This document shows positions 6,763 through 8,826 of a stretch of DNA of 8,826 nt, piece by piece (the stretch's first letter is position 1; each line of letters opens with the position of its first letter). The stretch comes from Planctomycetaceae bacterium. Lineage in GTDB: Bacteria > Planctomycetota > Planctomycetia > Planctomycetales > Planctomycetaceae. Location: NCBI GenBank assembly GCA_003445035.1, contig DLVV01000134.1, positions 17,589-26,414 on the forward strand, in the 5' to 3' direction. A model generated the notes under the pieces. It saw only the letters and a program-made list of their open reading frames with translations, was not told the DNA's origin and made no database searches. The position numbers and the translations under genes are program-made.

Positions 6763-8826
6763 TCACTGATCGTCACGATTGTCGGGCTGATTCGGGGCTG
6801 GCTGATGGGTGTCGTCGGCTACCGCTTTGACCAGGAGCTCGAGTTGCGGCTGGTCGATTCGCCCCTTTTCCAGGTCACGAAACGCGGCCACAAGCACCTG
6901 TTCGAGGATCTCCTCGGGCTCCAGTCTCTCGCGTTCATCCAGGTAGCCCTCGCCGATCAGGTACTCGCGAAGCTGATCGCGTTTGGCATTCTGGAACCGG
7001 GGAATGGGGTTGATTTCGAGTTGCTCGATCAGGGTTCTCGCGTCACCACCGACCGACTGATTCACCTCGTCAACCCTGTCGAGGAAGATCTCGGAAACCT
7101 CCCCCGATTGCAACAACACCGCCTTGTCGACCGGTCGTCCTCTTCCTCGCGCCCAGGATTCGATGGCGATCTGAATCACGTGGATTGCAGAGCGGGCCTT
7201 GAGATAGTGCTCCGAGGATTCACTGATATCCTCGGACCCGCGGTGTGCGAGTGCTTCGAATTGTCCCCAGCGGTTGATGTGGCGTTTGAGCAGTCGATGG
7301 AGAAACTCGACGTCGTCGATGAGATACCAGAGGTGGATGTTGCCGACTGACTCGCGGGGGTTGATTGACGGGACGGAGATTCTCTTGCCATAACTCGCCC
7401 GGTCCTCGCCGTCGTGCGGCTCAGCAACAGCGTCTCGAGTCGGCAGGAGCAGTTCCATCGGCGGAACCCGATCACGTTGGTCAAACTGGCGGATCTCGGC
7501 CAGGTCCTTCACCACGTGTTCGACATCCTGGGCATTCTCCAGCAGTGTCCGCCACTTGCCGACCTCGTCATGCTGGGCAGTCAGGTAGAAGATCTGCCGG
7601 CCGGTTCGAGCCAACTTGATGCCCGCCTCGATAATCTGCTGGGCTCGCTGCTCGTCGCTGGTCGCCAGCATTTCGTCGAGCAGCAACGGTAGCTTCCAAC
7701 GCTGCTCCTGGCTTTCGAGGTAGGCCACGCGGACGGCGAGTCTCAACTGGACCTTGGTTCCGCTGGAAAGTTCACGGAGTTCCTGTTCGATACCAAGTGA
7801 AGTGTCGATGGCACGAAAGCTTGGCGTTTCACCACCGCTCACCACCAGCCTGTGCCGAAAGTTCGTGAACTCATCGAACAACTCACTGGCGCGACCGAAC
7901 AGATTCGATTGTTCACTGCTGCGATCGGCCCGATCCAGGTGGCTGACCAGGACATTCCCGAGCATCGCATTCAGATCGTTTGCCCGTTGTTCCTTCAGCG
8001 CGTCGGTGGAGGTCGCCAGGTTGAGCAGTGCTGTTTCCAGGTCGACCCCGGTCTTCGCGCTGCCGACTTCGGCGTCAAGTTCGCTGAGTTTCTGCCTCAG
8101 GTCTTCCCGTACTTCGGCCTGGGCTGTGGATTCGATCAGCTCCTTCTGGAGCTGATCGATTTCGCAGTCGGCCCACTGGTCCGGGTTTTCGAGACGCTCG
8201 GCTGTTGCCGAGACAGCCCCTTTCTGTTGCTCGACCTGTTCCTGATGTGTCCGAAACTCGTCAAGCTGTCCAAGAAGTCCCTCGAGGATCTCGTGATCAC
8301 CCTGGGTCAGGCCGACTTGCACGTAGACATCGGCCAGGTCTCGTTCGGTCTGGCGGTTCCGGCGGTTGAGTTCCTCGAGCGTGCCTGTTGAGTCGCTGAT
8401 CTCTTTGCTGGCTTCGCGGTATTCCTGACCGGAGTCTTCGAGCTGGGTGAGCTGGCCGAAAAGTTCGGACAGCATGGCGGCCGGCTCAAACGCAAATTCT
8501 GCAAGCGACGATTGAGTCGCGGCCAGTTCCTGTTTGAACTCGTTTTGAGCTTCTTGCAGCGCCGCTTCGGCGGCACCGAGATCCGATCGAATCCGGAGGA
8601 TCGACCGCAACATTTCGGCTGCGAAAACCAGCTCGGCTTCTCCTACGAATGCCGGGAACTGATGCTGTTTTTCCCACGCCAGGCGTTCGTTGGTGATTTT
8701 TGCCAGATCTTTTTCGATCTCGGATTGTTCGGTGGCCGTCCTTTGCTGTTGCCGAGTGAATTCGTGTTGCAGTTCGGCTTGAGCCAGGTCTCGTTGGAGC
8801 GTGTTGAGGAATGTCCTGCCGCGGTC
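6763..8826 (-). CDS. Rad50/SbcC/YhaN-like coiled-coil ATPase with C-terminal extension (5' partial)
   Basis: The frame stays open through the right edge, so the ATG at 8613 is internal: 71 further residues upstream, rich in Glu, Gln, Lys and Arg, continue the coiled coil. The visible 687 residues hold a long heptad-like helix region (about 1-280) and then an ABC-type C-terminal half. This half has the signature Leu-Ser-Ser-Gly-Thr-Lys-Val-Gln-Leu (7744-7770), Walker B Leu-Pro-Leu-Leu-Leu-Asp-Glu (7672-7692), the D-loop-like Ala-Thr-Ser-Asp-Glu-Gln-Arg, and a switch histidine in Thr-Ala-Gln-His-Asp (His codon 7570-7572). The Walker A half must lie beyond the window. This order fits SMC-like repair ATPases such as YhaN and SbcC, which hydrolyse ATP while clamping DNA and usually work with an exonuclease. 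After the ATPase about 250 more residues follow: a helical segment, a Gly-Tyr-Leu-Asp-Glu-Arg-Glu turn and an acidic Pro/Asn tail. I do not recognise this part. Repair or phage defence is possible; the partner gene would decide. Confidence 0.82.
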   Translation of the reverse strand, partial: DRGRTFLNTLQRDLAQAELQHEFTRQQQRTATEQSEIEKDLAKITNERLAWEKQHQFPAFVGEAELVFAAEMLRSILRIRSDLGAAEAALQEAQNEFKQELAATQSSLAEFAFEPAAMLSELFGQLTQLEDSGQEYREASKEISDSTGTLEELNRRNRQTERDLADVYVQVGLTQGDHEILEGLLGQLDEFRTHQEQVEQQKGAVSATAERLENPDQWADCEIDQLQKELIESTAQAEVREDLRQKLSELDAEVGSAKTGVDLETALLNLATSTDALKEQRANDLNAMLGNVLVSHLDRADRSSEQSNLFGRASELFDEFTNFRHRLVVSGGETPSFRAIDTSLGIEQELRELSSGTKVQLRLAVRVAYLESQEQRWKLPLLLDEMLATSDEQRAQQIIEAGIKLARTGRQIFYLTAQHDEVGKWRTLLENAQDVEHVVKDLAEIRQFDQRDRVPPMELLLPTRDAVAEPHDGEDRASYGKRISVPSINPRESVGNIHLWYLIDDVEFLHRLLKRHINRWGQFEALAHRGSEDISESSEHYLKARSAIHVIQIAIESWARGRGRPVDKAVLLQSGEVSEIFLDRVDEVNQSVGGDARTLIEQLEINPIPRFQNAKRDQLREYLIGEGYLDERERLEPEEILEQVLVAAFRDLEKGRIDQPQLELLVKAVADDTHQPAPNQPDNRDDQ

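Noticed and set aside
8611..8613. ATG at 8613 as the start of the ATPase gene
   Set aside because: The same frame has no stop up to the window edge and encodes matching coiled-coil sequence. The family also needs an N-terminal Walker A half, which must lie further upstream.

Overview
The window looks like chromosomal DNA of a GC-rich planctomycete. Three things suggest this: several secreted or Tat-exported enzymes of kinds common in that phylum, including a PQQ-type propeller that begins Glu-Asp-Trp-Pro-His-Trp-Arg-Gly after its signal peptide; a flagellar export cluster in the order fliQ-fliR-flhB; and long convergent or divergent single genes with weak ribosome binding sites. The assignment comes from protein style, not from any marker search.

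Layout. Bases 1-1779 hold the end of fliQ, a complete fliR and an flhB, all on the plus strand. These encode membrane parts of the flagellar type III export gate. The flhB product stops after the four-helix membrane domain and lacks the whole autocleaving cytoplasmic domain. Nine bases after its stop lies an intact tRNA-Pro(GGG) gene (1789-1862). Bases 1863-5042 carry a secreted PQQ-like beta-propeller protein (plus) and, converging on it with an 8-base gap, a Tat-exported glycoside-hydrolase-like TIM-barrel protein (minus). At 5043-5066 a degraded copy of the tRNA 3' end reappears in direct orientation (20 of 24 bases the same), followed at once by a hairpin and T-run. Bases 5260-6663 encode a Tat-exported enolase-superfamily protein with an atypical active site. 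From 6763 to the window edge, on the minus strand, runs the C-terminal part of a Rad50/SbcC/YhaN-like coiled-coil ATPase with an extra C-terminal region of about 250 residues.

How it fits together. The flagellar genes form one operon-like run. The PQQ propeller and the TIM-barrel protein may be cargo of an old insertion at the tRNA-Pro 3' end. This would leave the regenerated tRNA at the left, and the displaced tRNA 3' end with the original terminator at the right. No integrase is present, so this is a fossil or a reduced element if it is real. The three exported proteins could all act on carbohydrates or sugar acids in the periplasm or at the cell surface, but no substrate can be read from the sequence. 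The ATPase is probably a nucleic-acid repair or defence protein whose partner would lie beyond the right edge.

The items most worth following up are the truncated FlhB, the tRNA-linked direct repeat, the C-terminal extension of the ATPase and the unusual enolase-fold active site.
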